A DNA stretch of 17,501 bases from Pseudomonas sp. (GCF_030147005.1 NZ_JASLAW010000035.1:1-17501); one strand, 5' to 3'; positions 8,823 to 16,426 are shown, counted from the stretch's first letter. Numbers and translations are program-made. The notes: generated from the sequence alone by a model not told the origin.

Positions 8823-8856
8823 CTGGCATGAGTGATCTCCTAAGCAGGTTTATTTG

Positions 8857-9180
8857 CTATTTCGATGTGATAAGTGAAAGGTCAGTGGTTGATTTAAATA
8901 TTCTAATAATCGCAGAACTTTCGCTGCTGTTGAAAGATTTTTGTTCCCCGTTGGGGAGCTGGATAGTTAACACCCACTTTGGACCCGATGGGTCGTCATT
9001 ACAGCACAGGCTAACCTTGCGGCCAGTGTATTGCTGGTGCTGCTGATCATATACAGTAAGAGAGATTTTATTTTCTTTGTCGGTAAGTTTTTCTGGGACT
9101 TCACCCCAACCTAGTTTCGGGCGGAATCCATTCTCACCCCCTACGTATGTGAAATTTTTATAATCAGGGTAATTAATCAT
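8857..9180 (-). CDS. Hypothetical protein, 107 residues, unrecognised
   Basis: This is the longest believable frame in the AT-rich insert. The product is soluble and mixed in charge, with no signal peptide or membrane span. Its beta-strand-like stretches include KISLTVYDQQHQQYTGRKVS and KWVLTIQLPNGEQKSF, and a CC pair sits near the middle. Codon use is AT-rich compared with flanking genes, which fits recent transfer. No good Shine-Dalgarno sequence precedes the ATG at 9180, and an in-frame stop lies six codons upstream, so expression is uncertain. A small T6SS- or toxin-related protein is conceivable from its position near the T6SS genes, but nothing in the sequence shows this. Confidence 0.45.
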   Translation of the reverse strand: MINYPDYKNFTYVGGENGFRPKLGWGEVPEKLTDKENKISLTVYDQQHQQYTGRKVSLCCNDDPSGPKWVLTIQLPNGEQKSFNSSESSAIIRIFKSTTDLSLITSK

Positions 9181-9212
9181 ATTGAGCGCGCCATATTATT
9201 TAAGGAAGGCCT

Positions 9213-9338
9213 ATGATGCGAAATCAATACAAAGGCGAACCTATGAAAGTTGGCAGTTTTTCATATCTATTGGAAATAACCTATATTCAATCGTCGAATA
9301 AGTTCAAGTTAATTTCAGGCGATAAGAAAGATTTCTAG
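9213..9338 (+). CDS. Small hypothetical protein, 41 residues, with strong ribosome site
   Basis: A frame of 41 codons starts at a doubled ATG preceded by AAGGAAGG at 9202-9209, an excellent Shine-Dalgarno sequence. The product is polar with one hydrophobic patch (FSYLLEITYIQ) and ends in SGDKKDF. It starts 32 bp from the divergent 107-residue frame and ends 14 bp before the right repeat copy. A TATAAT occurs at 9159-9164, but no convincing -35 box accompanies it. It may be a true small gene or the leftover end of a longer one. The family is not recognised. Confidence 0.35.
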   Translation: MMRNQYKGEPMKVGSFSYLLEITYIQSSNKFKLISGDKKDF

Positions 9339-9351
9339 TTTAAAGGGGGAG

Positions 9352-9542
9352 CCAACTATTTGAAGCCGAAGAAAAAGAAGACTTGAACGGTCTAGCAGGG
9401 ACACCATGGCGAATTCATCGCAGGCAAGCGCCCCACATTCGGCGACATTTCAAAGTTGGAATTCGGTCGAATGTGGGAACGGGCTTGCTCGCGAAGGCGG
9501 TCTAACCGTCTACGGATTTACCCCTGGCTGAACTGAGACGCC
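9352..9542. repeat. Right copy of the diverged direct repeat
   Basis: This is the partner of 8346-8542. It starts with a ghost of the SCP2-like C-terminus, reading ANYLKPKKKKT-stop on the + strand (compare TKYLKPKKKKKA-stop in the real gene), three bases shorter than the original. The intergenic REP-like part follows, and the copy ends inside the true C-terminal codons of the HDOD gene. The two copies are offset by about 1.0 kb. Confidence 0.8.
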
Positions 9543-10918
9543 AATTCGCGCAACAGCACTTCGGCATCCAACACCTTACCAACGACTTCCTCAGCCTTGT
9601 CGCGGCTCAGCCCCAAACGCTCCAGCAACGCGTCCGGAATCGTCTCATCGGGTCCGGAACCAATCCCTCGACTGCGCAACAGGCGCACGGCCAAGCACAC
9701 CAGGTTCGGGTACTCGGCGTATTGCCCGTCATAGGTCGGGTCATGCTGAAAGCGCAGGGCGGTGGACAGTTCGTCCGGCATGTCCCAATAGCGCATCAGC
9801 CAGGCGCCGATCTGTTCGCGGCTGATGCCCAGCAGGTGTTGTTCCACGTAGCTGTGGCACAGGTGCGGGTTGACCTCCAGGTGACGGCAGATCAGCGAGA
9901 AGTGCGGCGGGAACACATGGGCCAGCAGCAGGTAACCAAAGTTGTGCAGCAAGCCTGCAAGGTAGGTGAGGCCGGCTTCCGGGCGCTGGGCGCGTGGCAT
10001 GGCGCGGGTCAGGCCTTCGATCACGGCAGCGGTGTAGATCGACTGGTGCCAGTACGGCGTGGACGGGTGCGGGCGGTCCTTGGGCAGGCTCAGGGTTTTG
10101 CCCAGGGCCAGGCCAAGTGCCAGGTTGATCACCAGATCGAAGCCCAGCACGCGCACGATGGCGTCTTCCACCGAGCGGATCTTGCCCGGCGAAGCGTAGT
10201 AGGGCGACGCCGCCCAGCTCACCACTTGGGCGGCCAGGGCCGGGTCGGTTTCCACCACGCCGGTGATGTCATCGATGGTGGCGTTGGGGTCGACGCGCAG
10301 TTTGATGATTTTCTGCGCGGTGTCGGCCAGCGGCGGAATCTCGATGGTTGCTTCCAGGCGTTGCTGAATGCGGCGGGCAGTGAATGCCTGCATCGCCTGG
10401 GTGATTTCCTCACGGTCATCATTGGGGCGGTCGAGATTGGGGCGAATGTTGCTCAGCGGCTCGCCGAAATGAGCGGCGCTGGCTTTGGTCAGCATGCTCT
10501 TGAAATGCTCGCTGGCGATTTCCAGCAGCAACCCGGCTTCGCCCGAATGCACTAACAGACTCGGCTCGTTGAGCAGGCTGCCTTCATAGAGGCAGGGCGA
10601 ACTGGTAAGCGCCGGCAAGCCCGGCAGCAGGTTCAGATCATGTTTGCCCAGCATGCGCTCGACGCGCTCCGGCCCCACGGCCGTGAGGCGGCGCCCGGTC
10701 AGTTCGGTGAGGCGGTTGAGGTCAAGCAGTTGGCTTTGGGGGAACAGCACCATGAGCGCGCCGACGGCATCTTCGAGCAGTACCGCCTGGACCTTTCGTG
10801 CAGGGTTCAGGCCAGGCTGCTCGGCGACTTCCGTGTAGGGAATGGCGAGCTTTGCGAGCAGTGCCCGAATGACCGACGGGGCGGTCAGTGGGGCTGTAGC
10901 GAGGGCAACTTCTGACAT
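9518..10918 (-). CDS. YbaK-like/HDOD two-domain protein
   Basis: This 466-residue protein has an N-terminal domain (about 10-145) resembling YbaK/ProX aminoacyl-tRNA deacylases, including a Lys (K42, in ARKVQAVLLED) that aligns with the catalytic Lys of YbaK. The C-terminal HDOD domain (about 185-390) contains IPPLADTAQKIIKL, DPALAAQVV and VEDAIVRVLGF. The usual HD pair is HN here (H325-N326 in LAGLLHNFG), so metal-dependent phosphohydrolase activity is unlikely, as for HDOD proteins in general. A signalling or regulatory role is inferred from the family. The start at 10918 has GGATCAGG upstream; the open frame extends 127 codons further into antisense recG sequence and is rejected. The gene lies 77 bp downstream of recG. 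Confidence 0.85.
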   Translation of the reverse strand: MSEVALATAPLTAPSVIRALLAKLAIPYTEVAEQPGLNPARKVQAVLLEDAVGALMVLFPQSQLLDLNRLTELTGRRLTAVGPERVERMLGKHDLNLLPGLPALTSSPCLYEGSLLNEPSLLVHSGEAGLLLEIASEHFKSMLTKASAAHFGEPLSNIRPNLDRPNDDREEITQAMQAFTARRIQQRLEATIEIPPLADTAQKIIKLRVDPNATIDDITGVVETDPALAAQVVSWAASPYYASPGKIRSVEDAIVRVLGFDLVINLALGLALGKTLSLPKDRPHPSTPYWHQSIYTAAVIEGLTRAMPRAQRPEAGLTYLAGLLHNFGYLLLAHVFPPHFSLICRHLEVNPHLCHSYVEQHLLGISREQIGAWLMRYWDMPDELSTALRFQHDPTYDGQYAEYPNLVCLAVRLLRSRGIGSGPDETIPDALLERLGLSRDKAEEVVGKVLDAEVLLRELASQFSQG

Positions 10919-10995
10919 GGCCTGATCCAATTTCTTACAGTCATTGGAGTATAACCAGCTTGACACAGCTGTAGGTCGGATAAGTGAGCCAGTCG

Positions 10996-13071
10996 TCACA
11001 CTTGGCCGTATTGCTGCCCGTGCCGCAGCCAGCGGTTGAGCAGGGGGCTGACATGTTCCGGCCAGCGTTCCAGCAGCGCTTGCGCCGCATCGCGCACAGC
11101 GGGCAACAGGTCGGCGTCGCGCATCAGGTCTGCGACTTTGAATTGCAGCAAACCGGTTTGGCGAGTGCCGAGCATTTCGCCCGGGCCGCGCAGCTCGAGG
11201 TCCTTTTCGGCAATGACAAAGCCGTCGTTGGTTTCGCGCATGATGCCCAGCCGTTGGCGGCCGATCTGCGACAGCGGCGGGTGATACAGCAGCACGCAAT
11301 GGCTGGCGGCGCTGCCCCGGCCGACGCGGCCGCGCAACTGGTGCAGTTGGGCCAGGCCCAGGCGTTCGGGGTTTTCGATGATCATCAGGCTGGCGTTGGG
11401 CACGTCCACGCCGACTTCGATCACGGTGGTGGCCACGAGCAATTGCAGGTTGCCGGCCTTGAATTCGGCCATCACCGCCGCTTTTTCGGCTGGTTTCATT
11501 CGACCATGGATCAGCCCGACCTTAAGCTCGCCGAGGGCGCTGGTGAGGTCTTCGTAGGTGGTTTCGGCGGCCTGGCAGGTCAGCTCTTCGGACTCTTCGA
11601 TCAGCGTACACACCCAGTAAGCCTGGCGGCCTTCAGCGCAGGCGCCGCGCACACGCTCGATCACTTCGACGCGCCGCGTGTCGGTGACCAGCACGGTGTT
11701 GACCGGCGTACGGCCGGGCGGCAGTTCGTCGAGGATCGAGGTGTCGAGGTCGGCGTAGGCGCTCATCGCCAGGGTGCGTGGGATCGGCGTGGCGGTCATG
11801 ATCAACTGGTGCGGGTTCATGCGCCCACCCACGCCTTTCTGGCGCAGGGCCAGACGCTGTTGCACGCCGAAGCGGTGCTGTTCGTCGATGATCACCAGCG
11901 CCAGGTTCTTGAATTGCACTTCGTTCTGGAACAGCGCATGGGTGCCCACCACCATGGGCGCGCCGGCGGCGATTTGCGCCAGGGCGGTCGCACGGTTCTT
12001 GCCCTTGAGCTTGCCCGCCAGCCACGCGACTTCCAGCCCGAGCGGCTCGAGCCAGCGTTTGAAGGTGATGAAGTGCTGTTCCGCGAGAATCTCCGTCGGC
12101 GCCATCAGCGCGACCTGGTAACCGGCTTCCAGGGCCTGCAAGGCGGCGAGGGCGGCGACCACGGTCTTGCCCGCGCCCACGTCGCCCTGGATCAATCTCA
12201 GCATCGGTTCCTGCTGGCTGAGGTCATAGGCGATCTCGTTGCCCACGCGTTGCTGGGCGCCGGTCGGCGCGAAGCCAAGGTTGGCCAGGTATTGGGCGGG
12301 CAGGCGCGTGGCCTTGGGCATCGCCGGTGCGCGCAGCGAGCGCATGCTTTCGCGCAGGCGCTGCTGGGACAGTTGATGCGTGAGCAGTTCTTCAAAGGCC
12401 AGGCGATGCTGCGCCCAGTGATGGCCGAGGGCGAGTTCGTCGACATCGGCGTCGGCCGGCGGGTGATGCAAGTAGCGAATCGCATCCGCCAGCGGTGCCA
12501 GTTGATAATCGCGGGCCAGCTCCAGCGGCAGCCAGTCGGGCAGGCTTTGTGGGCCGAGCATCGTCAGGGTTTGCATGCATAGCTGGCGCAGGCGCTGCTG
12601 GGTGAGGCCTTCGGTCAGCGGGTAGATAGGCGTAAGCGTTGTGTCTACCGGCGGCGGTTCGTCGCCGGTAATGGCGCGGTACTCCGGGTGGTAGATCTCC
12701 AGGCCCGAGGCCCCCGGACGCGCTTCGCCGTAGCAGCGCACGCGGGTGCCGCGCTTGAGGCCTTCTTTCTGCGCATTGCTGAAATGGTAAAAGCGCAGGC
12801 TCAGGCCGCCGGTGCCGTCCTGCAGGCGCACCACCAAGCTGCGGCGCTTGCCCATCACCACGTCGGCGCCACTGACAGTGCCTTCGACCACCGCATCCTG
12901 GCCAGGACGCAACTGGCCCATGGGTACGACGCGGGTGCGATCCTGGTAGCGCAGCGGCAGGTGGAACAGCACGTCCTGAAGGTTTTCCAGGCCCACCTTG
13001 GCCAGTTTTTCGGCCATGGCTTCACCGACACCCTTGAGTGCCGTGACCGGCACCTGCGACAGCTCTGTCAT
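10996..13071 (-). CDS. recG: RecG, ATP-dependent DNA helicase
   Basis: This 691-residue superfamily 2 helicase remodels stalled replication forks and branched DNA during repair and recombination. The N-terminal wedge/OB domain (about 1-170) includes LRYQDRTRVVPMGQL. The helicase core has Walker A GDVGAGKT (296-303), the DEQH box in IIDEQHRFGVQQR (396-399), the TATPIPRTLAM motif, and motif VI QLRGRVGRG. The length and intact motifs match full-length RecG of pseudomonads. The ATG at 13071 starts MTELSQVPVTALKGVG, the conserved N-terminus; the longer open frame would overlap oxyR and is rejected. It follows oxyR by 8 bp and is probably co-transcribed with it, as in other Pseudomonas. Confidence 0.97.
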   Translation of the reverse strand: MTELSQVPVTALKGVGEAMAEKLAKVGLENLQDVLFHLPLRYQDRTRVVPMGQLRPGQDAVVEGTVSGADVVMGKRRSLVVRLQDGTGGLSLRFYHFSNAQKEGLKRGTRVRCYGEARPGASGLEIYHPEYRAITGDEPPPVDTTLTPIYPLTEGLTQQRLRQLCMQTLTMLGPQSLPDWLPLELARDYQLAPLADAIRYLHHPPADADVDELALGHHWAQHRLAFEELLTHQLSQQRLRESMRSLRAPAMPKATRLPAQYLANLGFAPTGAQQRVGNEIAYDLSQQEPMLRLIQGDVGAGKTVVAALAALQALEAGYQVALMAPTEILAEQHFITFKRWLEPLGLEVAWLAGKLKGKNRATALAQIAAGAPMVVGTHALFQNEVQFKNLALVIIDEQHRFGVQQRLALRQKGVGGRMNPHQLIMTATPIPRTLAMSAYADLDTSILDELPPGRTPVNTVLVTDTRRVEVIERVRGACAEGRQAYWVCTLIEESEELTCQAAETTYEDLTSALGELKVGLIHGRMKPAEKAAVMAEFKAGNLQLLVATTVIEVGVDVPNASLMIIENPERLGLAQLHQLRGRVGRGSAASHCVLLYHPPLSQIGRQRLGIMRETNDGFVIAEKDLELRGPGEMLGTRQTGLLQFKVADLMRDADLLPAVRDAAQALLERWPEHVSPLLNRWLRHGQQYGQV

Positions 13072-13079
13072 ACCGTTAC

Positions 13080-14000
13080 TTAGCTCGCGGCAGGCGGTTT
13101 GGCCACCGAGCACAGGCGTATCGAGTCGGCGAGGATCTCAATTGCTTTTGGCCGTGGAAAGCTGGCGCGCCAGGCGATCGCCACGGTACGGAAGGGCACC
13201 GGTGGCGTGAGGGGGCGCACTTCGATCACGCCGGGGGCGTAATGATGGCTGTCTACCGCCGACAACGGCAGGATCGAAATACCCAGGCCGGACGCGACCA
13301 TATGGCGAATGGTCTCCAGGGAACTGGATTCCACCGTGGTGTGCTTGGCGCCGTCGTTACCCTTGGTCAGGGTCGGGCAGGCTTCCAACACCTGGTCGCG
13401 GAAGCAGTGGCCTTCGCCGAGCAGCAGCAGGCTCTTGTCATTGAGCAGGCTGGCATCGATGGTGTCTTGCTTGGTCCACGGGTGGGAGGCCGGCATCAAT
13501 ACGTAGAATGGTTCGTCGTAGAGCGGCAGTGTCAGGACGTCCGCTTCGTTGAACGGCAGGGCGATGATGATTGCGTCAAGCTCGCCGTTGCGCAGTTTGT
13601 CGCGCAGCACGTGGGTGAAATTTTCTTCGATATACAGCGGCATCTGCGGCGCGACGCGGTGCAGTTGCGGGATCAGGTGCGGGAACAGGTAGGGGCCGAC
13701 GGTGTAGATCGCGCCGACCTTGAGCGGTGCGGTCAGCTGGTTCTTGCCGGCCTGGGCCAGTTCGCGAATGCTTTGGGCTTGTTCCAGCACCTTCTGGGCC
13801 TGGGCCACGATGCCTTCACCCACTGGGGTGAGGCGCACGGCGCTCTTGCTGCGCTCGAAAATCAGCACACCGAGTTCGTCTTCAAGCTTTTTCACGCCCA
13901 CCGACAGCGTCGGCTGGCTGACGTGGCAACGCTCGGCCGCGTGGCCGAAGTGCTGCTCTTGGGCGAGGGTAACGATGTAGCGTAATTCTGTAAGAGTCAT
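13080..14000 (-). CDS. oxyR: OxyR, peroxide-sensing LysR-type regulator
   Basis: This 306-residue LysR-family regulator activates catalase, alkyl hydroperoxide reductase and related defences when oxidised by hydrogen peroxide. The N-terminal winged helix-turn-helix is at about 1-60 (FGHAAERCHVSQPTLSVGVKKLE). The effector domain carries the redox pair C199 and C208 in GEGHCFRDQVLEAC, at the same spacing and positions as E. coli OxyR. The start at 14000 opens MTLTELRYIVTLAQE, the conserved N-terminus. recG follows after 8 bp. A candidate self-binding site lies 46 bp upstream of the start. Confidence 0.96.
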   Translation of the reverse strand: MTLTELRYIVTLAQEQHFGHAAERCHVSQPTLSVGVKKLEDELGVLIFERSKSAVRLTPVGEGIVAQAQKVLEQAQSIRELAQAGKNQLTAPLKVGAIYTVGPYLFPHLIPQLHRVAPQMPLYIEENFTHVLRDKLRNGELDAIIIALPFNEADVLTLPLYDEPFYVLMPASHPWTKQDTIDASLLNDKSLLLLGEGHCFRDQVLEACPTLTKGNDGAKHTTVESSSLETIRHMVASGLGISILPLSAVDSHHYAPGVIEVRPLTPPVPFRTVAIAWRASFPRPKAIEILADSIRLCSVAKPPAAS

Positions 14001-14045
14001 AGCGGGCGTCCATGAGGTTGCAGGCCAAGCATACCGGCTGCAATC

Positions 14046-14062
14046 GATAGACGCACGTTATC
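14046..14062 (-). promoter_or_regulatory. Candidate OxyR site in the oxyR promoter region
   Basis: GATAGACGCACGTTATC is a near-palindrome that fits one ATAG-N7-CTAT unit of the OxyR consensus at 7 of 8 outer bases. It lies 46 bp before the oxyR start, where autoregulation would be expected. The second unit of the full tetranucleotide pattern is not evident, so this is tentative. Confidence 0.35.
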
Positions 14063-14121
14063 AGAACTTTGCTGGGGATTGAGCTGAGGCTGTCGGTAAT
14101 TTTGCTGATTTGCCGAAGGTG

Positions 14122-14151
14122 AATGTGGGAGGAACGGACCCCTCCCACATT
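14122..14151 (-). terminator. REP-like hairpin after tonB
   Basis: AATGTGGGAGG and CCTCCCACATT form an 11-bp perfect stem around an 8-base loop, 6 bp beyond the tonB stop. No T-run follows, so it resembles a Pseudomonas palindromic intergenic repeat that probably stabilises or ends the exbB-exbD-tonB transcript before the oxyR promoter. Confidence 0.6.
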
Positions 14152-14157
14152 GCCCTG

Positions 14158-14904
14158 CTAGCGGCGGCGCTTGTCGATGTTGTAAACGAACGGTGCGACG
14201 AGTTCCACACTGCCGTTTTTCAACAGGTCGGCGGGCGGCTTGGGCAAGGGTTGAGCCTTGCGGATCATGTCCAGCGTGGCGCGGTCCAGGTCGGCGTTGC
14301 CGGAGCGGCCCTCCAACTCGTAGGACAGCACATTGCCTTCGCCATCGACCACGAAGCGCAAGCGGTTCATGCCTTCCTTGCCACGCTGCTGCGCGCCCGG
14401 CGGGTACTTCTTGTACTTCTGCAGGTGCGCCAGCAGGGTACTTTGCCAGGATGCCTGGGCGGCCATCTGTTGTGCCGATGGGCCTGGGGCGGGCTGCGCG
14501 GATTTTTGCGCAGGTGCGTTGCTCGGCGGCGTTTCGCTCGGTAGCTCCTCGGAAGGTTTCTCCTTGGGTGGCTCGGGCTTCTTCTCCACCGGCTTGGGCG
14601 GTTGTGGCTTAGGCTTGGGCTTGACCGGCTTGGGCACCTGGATCGTTGGCTTGGGCGCCTCGGCCAGTTTCGGCAGAGGCAGCTCTTCGACCGGTGGTGG
14701 CGGTGGCGCAACGACTTTGGGCGGTGCCGGAGGCGGCGGTGGCGCCGGCAGGGGCGCCAGGTCGATGACCATCGCGGCCGGCGGCAACGGGATCGCCTGC
14801 GGCGCGGACCATTGAAGCGCGATGATGATCGCGACGGCATGCACGCCCAGCACGACTGCGAGGCTGGTGCCATAACGCGTCAGTTTGTGGCGCGTCGTGA
14901 TCAT
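14158..14904 (-). CDS. tonB: TonB, energy transducer
   Basis: This 248-residue protein carries proton-motive energy from ExbB-ExbD to outer-membrane receptors. It has an N-terminal membrane anchor (about 12-32, with H22 in the span), a long periplasmic Pro/Lys/Glu-rich spacer (about 35-130, with PKPVKPKPKPQPPKPVEKKP) and a C-terminal TonB fold (about 150-248) with KYKKYPPGAQQRGKEG and FVVDGEGNV. The start overlaps the exbD stop by 4 bp (ATGA), so the two are coupled. The spacer should allow it to span the periplasm. Pseudomonads usually have several TonB proteins; linkage to exbBD and proximity to oxyR-recG suggest the main iron-uptake one, which is inference. Confidence 0.93.
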   Translation of the reverse strand: MITTRHKLTRYGTSLAVVLGVHAVAIIIALQWSAPQAIPLPPAAMVIDLAPLPAPPPPPAPPKVVAPPPPPVEELPLPKLAEAPKPTIQVPKPVKPKPKPQPPKPVEKKPEPPKEKPSEELPSETPPSNAPAQKSAQPAPGPSAQQMAAQASWQSTLLAHLQKYKKYPPGAQQRGKEGMNRLRFVVDGEGNVLSYELEGRSGNADLDRATLDMIRKAQPLPKPPADLLKNGSVELVAPFVYNIDKRRR

Positions 14905-15326
14905 TTCTTGGCTGCCGTCTCAAGTCCGACCAGGCCTACCTTGAGGTAGCCGGCTGCCCGCAGGGCATCCATCACGCCCATCAGGTCGCCGTAGTCCACG
15001 CCCTTGTCGGCCTGGAAGAAGATCGTCGTGTCTTTCTTGCCTTGGGTCTTGGCATCGAGTACCGGCCCCAGGGTTTCAGCCTTGACTTCTTCTTCGCCCA
15101 GGAACAGGCGCTGGTCCGCCTTCACGCTGAGGAAAATCGGTTTCTCCGGCCGTGGCGCCGGCTTGGCGCTCGAGGCGGGGAGATCAACCTTGATGTCCAC
15201 GGTGGCCAACGGTGCCGCCACCATGAAGATGATCAGCAGCACCAGCATCACGTCGATAAACGGCGTGACGTTGATTTCGTGGTTCTCGACGAGTTCGTCG
15301 TCGCCTTGATTCAAATGCAGGCCCAT
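14901..15326 (-). CDS. exbD: ExbD, TonB-system proton channel subunit
   Basis: This 141-residue inner-membrane protein has a short cytoplasmic start, one span (about 21-42, NVTPFIDVMLVLLIIFMVAA) and a periplasmic domain. The essential proton-carrying Asp is present at D25, the same position as in E. coli. With ExbB it converts proton-motive force into movement of TonB. The gene is 6 bp after exbB and overlaps tonB by 4 bp, so the three are one operon. Confidence 0.95.
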   Translation of the reverse strand: MGLHLNQGDDELVENHEINVTPFIDVMLVLLIIFMVAAPLATVDIKVDLPASSAKPAPRPEKPIFLSVKADQRLFLGEEEVKAETLGPVLDAKTQGKKDTTIFFQADKGVDYGDLMGVMDALRAAGYLKVGLVGLETAAKK

Positions 15327-15332
15327 GGCCGA

Positions 15333-16307
15333 TTACCCCACTTTCACCATGTGCGGTTGCGAGCTGCGCTCGGTAGGCAGGTGATCGAGGTCGCGGCTGA
15401 CCAGCAGCAGGACTTCTGCCGACGCGTCCGATACCTGGGCCTTGTAGCCGGCAATCGAACGGGCGAAGACGTTGTAGATCACCACCGCAGGAATCGCGGC
15501 AACCAGGCCCAGGGCGGTAGCCAGCAAGGCTTCGGCGATACCGGGGGCAACCACGGCGAGGTTGGTGGTCTGGGTTTTGGCGATGCCGATAAAGCTGTTC
15601 ATGATGCCCCACACGGTGCCGAACAGGCCGACGAAGGGGGCGGTGGAACCGATGGTCGCCAGCACGCCGGTGCCGCTGCTCATGTTGCGACCGCAGGCCG
15701 CCACCAGGCGCTCCAGGCGGAAGCTGACACGTTCCTTGATGCCTTCTTTTTCGCGGGTGTTGGCCGACAGGCGCATTTCTTCGAGGGCGTCATGCACCAG
15801 CAGGTTGGCCAGGGTGCCCTTCTTGGTAGCGGTTTCACTCGCTTCCTTAAGAGTGGCGGCCTTTTTCAGGTGGACGATTTCAGTGCGCAGACGACGCTTG
15901 GCGCCCAGCAGCTCGAAGCCCTTGGAGATCCAGATGGTCCAGGTGATGATCGAGGCGATGGCCAGGCCGATCATCACGGCTTTTACCACCACGTCGGCGT
16001 TCTGGTACATGCCCCATGGGGACAGGTCGTGCGCCATGCCCAGGGTGTTGTTTTCTTCCGGCACTACGCCCGTTTCGTCGGCCGGGGCCGCAGGCTGGGC
16101 CGGGTCGGTGGCGGTTGGCGCGGCGGCAGGGGCAGCCGGGGTAGCGACATTCTGCTCGGCAGCGGCTGGAGCGGCGGGTGCAGTGGCATCAGCGAAAGCG
16201 GCGGTCGGCGCCAGCAGTACGCTGAACAGCATCGCAGCGATCGCACGCCAGGCGCGGGAGGGGCTGTGAAGCTTGGTTGGCGAAGCGGGGTTTGTATTAC
16301 GTGTCAT
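15333..16307 (-). CDS. exbB: ExbB, TonB-system motor subunit with extended N-terminus
   Basis: This 324-residue ExbB of the long type has a cleavable-looking signal (core AAMLFSVLLAPTAAFA, residues about 24-39) followed by a low-complexity Ala/Pro segment (about 40-75). Three membrane spans follow (about 107-128 at VKAVMIGLAIASIITWTIWI, then near 215-235 and 260-285). The conserved motifs GSTAPFVGLFGTVWGIM and PGIAEALLATALGL are intact. ExbB forms the pentameric motor around ExbD in the inner membrane. The ATG at 16307 lacks a strong ribosome site, and the extent of the leader is not certain. It is the first gene of the exbB-exbD-tonB operon. Confidence 0.94.
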   Translation of the reverse strand: MTRNTNPASPTKLHSPSRAWRAIAAMLFSVLLAPTAAFADATAPAAPAAAEQNVATPAAPAAAPTATDPAQPAAPADETGVVPEENNTLGMAHDLSPWGMYQNADVVVKAVMIGLAIASIITWTIWISKGFELLGAKRRLRTEIVHLKKAATLKEASETATKKGTLANLLVHDALEEMRLSANTREKEGIKERVSFRLERLVAACGRNMSSGTGVLATIGSTAPFVGLFGTVWGIMNSFIGIAKTQTTNLAVVAPGIAEALLATALGLVAAIPAVVIYNVFARSIAGYKAQVSDASAEVLLLVSRDLDHLPTERSSQPHMVKVG

Positions 16308-16379
16308 GCTGGCCGGACCTGAGTGAAAATAATGGTTGATCGTCCTGCCAGACCCTGTGGGTCGAGGACAAATGGGTGG

Positions 16380-16408
16380 TTATTATTGCAAGTAATTCTT
16401 GTTAACTA
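16380..16408 (-). promoter_or_regulatory. AT-rich exbB promoter region with possible Fur site
   Basis: On the - strand, TTAACAAGAATTACTTGC followed by AATAATAACC is an AT-rich patch about 75-100 bp before exbB. It loosely resembles repeats of the Fur hexamer NATWAT, and TTTAGT with AATAAT at 17-bp spacing could serve as a weak promoter. The match to the classical 19-bp Fur box is only about half, so iron control is inferred mainly from the function of the operon. Confidence 0.3.
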
Positions 16409-16426
16409 AAGTGGCAGTGTTACTTT
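16399..16426 (+). promoter_or_regulatory. Candidate promoter of the SDR gene
   Basis: TTGTTA (16399-16404) and TACTTT (16421-16426), separated by 16 bp, make a fair sigma-70 promoter that would give a leader of about 60 bases to the ATG at 16496. It overlaps the exbB upstream patch, so the two divergent genes may share control. Confidence 0.4.

Larger units (their letters stand above)
8543..9351. other. AT-rich insert of about 0.8 kb between the repeat copies
   Basis: This stretch differs from everything around it. It is clearly AT-richer, especially from about 8840, and has the AT-rich codons of the three small frames described separately (8604-8822, 8857-9180, 9213-9338). I see no integrase, transposase, tRNA or terminal inverted repeats. 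Its ends coincide with the breakpoints of the flanking direct repeat, so it is most simply read as foreign cargo that arrived together with the duplication. What it encodes is not recognised. Confidence 0.65.

Noticed and set aside
8608..8835. A 75-codon + strand frame starting with ATG
   Set aside because: No ribosome site and less protein-like composition than the overlapping frame; it may be chance.
8801..9046. An 81-codon + strand frame
   Set aside because: It overlaps the better 107-residue - strand frame and has no ribosome site.
8543..9351. Insertion sequence
   Set aside because: No transposase, terminal inverted repeats or short target duplication; the flanking repeats are about 190 bp and include gene ends.
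10919..11299. N-terminal extension of the HDOD gene
   Set aside because: It runs antisense-free but overlaps the 3' end of recG in another frame. The sequence is Arg/Ala-rich, and a good ribosome site sits at the internal ATG at 10918.
10984..12582. A 532-codon open frame on the + strand
   Set aside because: It is antisense to recG, whose helicase motifs are intact; the product is a His/Gln/Arg-rich shadow.
15042..16322. A 426-codon open frame on the + strand
   Set aside because: It is antisense to exbD and exbB, low in complexity, and contains no recognisable domain.
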